Source: Pseudomaricurvus alkylphenolicus (GTDB lineage Bacteria > Pseudomonadota > Gammaproteobacteria > Pseudomonadales > Cellvibrionaceae). Taken from it: a DNA stretch of 64,000 nucleotides. Positions within the stretch are counted from its first letter, which is position 1; each line of letters opens with the position of its first letter. Positions 63,163 to 64,000 of the stretch are shown here, one piece after another. Made by a program: the position numbers and the translations under genes. The notes under the pieces are model-generated. The model was not told the DNA's origin. It saw nothing but the letters and a program-made list of their open reading frames with translations, and did not search any database. The DNA lies in the NCBI RefSeq assembly GCF_011683955.1, contig NZ_JAAQPI010000007.1:1-64000 (forward strand). The letters are read 5' to 3'.

Positions 63163-63203
63163 TGCCCTGCTGGCCCTTTCGCACTTCCCTGCCCGCGCAG
63201 CGA

Positions 63204-63986
63204 TCACTTACCGGTAAACACCGGCTTTTCCTTCTTAAAGAAAGCGGCAACCGCATTCAGACTATCGGCGCTGGTAGAACACGCCACCTGATGGTGAGCC
63301 TCCATATCCAACACCTCCTCCATTGCCCTCTGCTGAGACGCCTTCAGACACTTCTTCCCCCAGCGATGAGCAAGAGGCGCACCTTCGGCCAGCACCTCAG
63401 CCCACTGCTGAGTCACTTCCCGCAACTGATCAGAAGGTACCACCTTATTGGCCAGACCATACTCCAAACAATCGTTAGCCTTAAGACGCCCAGCCTCCAC
63501 AAACAACTGCAAGGCGCGCTTATACCCCATAGCCTTAACCACATGGAAACTCGCACCACCGTCCGGAACCAGACTGATACCCGCGAACGGAAGATAAATA
63601 AACGCATCCTCCGACATCACCGTCAAATCACAACCCATAGCCAGGGCACTACCGATACCGGCACAAGCCCCATGCACAGAAGAAATAAACAACTTACTGC
63701 TCTGATCGATCCCCATCAGAATTGGCTTATACTCTTCCTGGATTTGATCCTCAATCGTCTCAAACCCTGCCAGCCCCTCAGACAAATCCGTACCGGAAGA
63801 AAACCCGCGGCCTTCAGCGGCAATAACAGCAATACGGACACCCTCATCAGTCTCCACCTGCTGAACTGCTGCCAGCAGTTCATGACGCATCTTCTGACTG
63901 ATCGCATTCATGGTGCCGGGCAGATTCAAGGTAATTGTGGCTACCCGATTGGTAACCTCATAGTTGATCGTTTCAAAATCGCTCAT
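63204..63986 (-). CDS. enoyl-CoA hydratase/isomerase family protein
   Basis: A 260-aa crotonase-fold protein. Oxyanion-hole segments are FSSGTDLSEG and GACAGIGSALAMG. PFAGISLVPDGGASF lies at the catalytic region, where the first Glu is replaced by an uncharged residue, as in isomerase-like members. It may act on the CoA thioester made by the ligase at 51299. Beginning of a leftward unit whose upstream part may lie outside the window. Confidence 0.9.
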   Translation of the reverse strand: MSDFETINYEVTNRVATITLNLPGTMNAISQKMRHELLAAVQQVETDEGVRIAVIAAEGRGFSSGTDLSEGLAGFETIEDQIQEEYKPILMGIDQSSKLFISSVHGACAGIGSALAMGCDLTVMSEDAFIYLPFAGISLVPDGGASFHVVKAMGYKRALQLFVEAGRLKANDCLEYGLANKVVPSDQLREVTQQWAEVLAEGAPLAHRWGKKCLKASQQRAMEEVLDMEAHHQVACSTSADSLNAVAAFFKKEKPVFTGK

Positions 63987-64000
63987 AATTCCATCCTCCC

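Overview
The window looks like a chromosome segment of a marine, heterotrophic gammaproteobacterium, possibly of the Cellvibrionales type. This is inferred from gene content only: assimilatory nitrate/nitrite reduction, a chromosomal integron, several TonB-dependent receptors, formylglycine sulfatases and many oxidative catabolic genes. No rRNA, tRNA or CRISPR array was seen.

Region 1 (1-6.2 kb) is a chromosomal integron. The integrase gene intI reads rightward from 5255. It has a plausible sigma70 promoter overlapped by a LexA-type box. The attI core (near 5068-5074) lies to its left. Nine gene cassettes in the opposite orientation fill 1-5073 and continue out of the window. They encode mostly unknown, membrane, secreted or lipoprotein products. 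They include a two-gene cassette with a near-perfect palindromic attC and an exact duplication (394 bp) of a small cassette.

Region 2 (6.5-16.2 kb) is nitrogen assimilation. A leftward cobA-nirB-nirD operon is divergent from nasA, followed by the molybdenum-cofactor genes moaA, mobB and moaB.

Region 3 (16.3-31.5 kb) is mixed: an MBL hydrolase; an enoyl-CoA hydratase with two small neighbours; a secreted G8-domain beta-helix protein; a MATE exporter and a TetR regulator that share an identical palindrome; an RsuA-type pseudouridine synthase; an MgtC-type membrane protein; a decayed SDR; a possible sigmaE-type small RNA; an HD-domain protein; a tandem Usp protein; and a YfiR-domain hybrid histidine kinase.

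Region 4 (31.8-64 kb) looks like a large catabolic island. It has a complete type II DMSO-reductase-family molybdoenzyme (alpha, beta, gamma and a TorD-like chaperone), the family of ethylbenzene, dimethylsulfide and steroid C25 dehydrogenases. Around it are two sulfatases, three TonB receptors, an amidase, an SDR, a GMC oxidoreductase, an acyl-CoA ligase, an enoyl-CoA hydratase, a degenerate ferredoxin-reductase, two SnoaL-like proteins and five regulators. A working model is uptake and desulfation of a sulfated hydrophobic compound (steroid, terpenoid or alkyl-aromatic), water-dependent C-H hydroxylation in the periplasm, then side-chain oxidation and CoA activation. The substrate is not determined by the sequence.

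The most unusual structure is a dispersed repeat family with three copies near 16.3, 27.1 and 63.0 kb. All three sit between convergent genes in the same orientation. Their long stems differ in sequence but keep pairing, so a folded RNA or DNA structure appears to be conserved.
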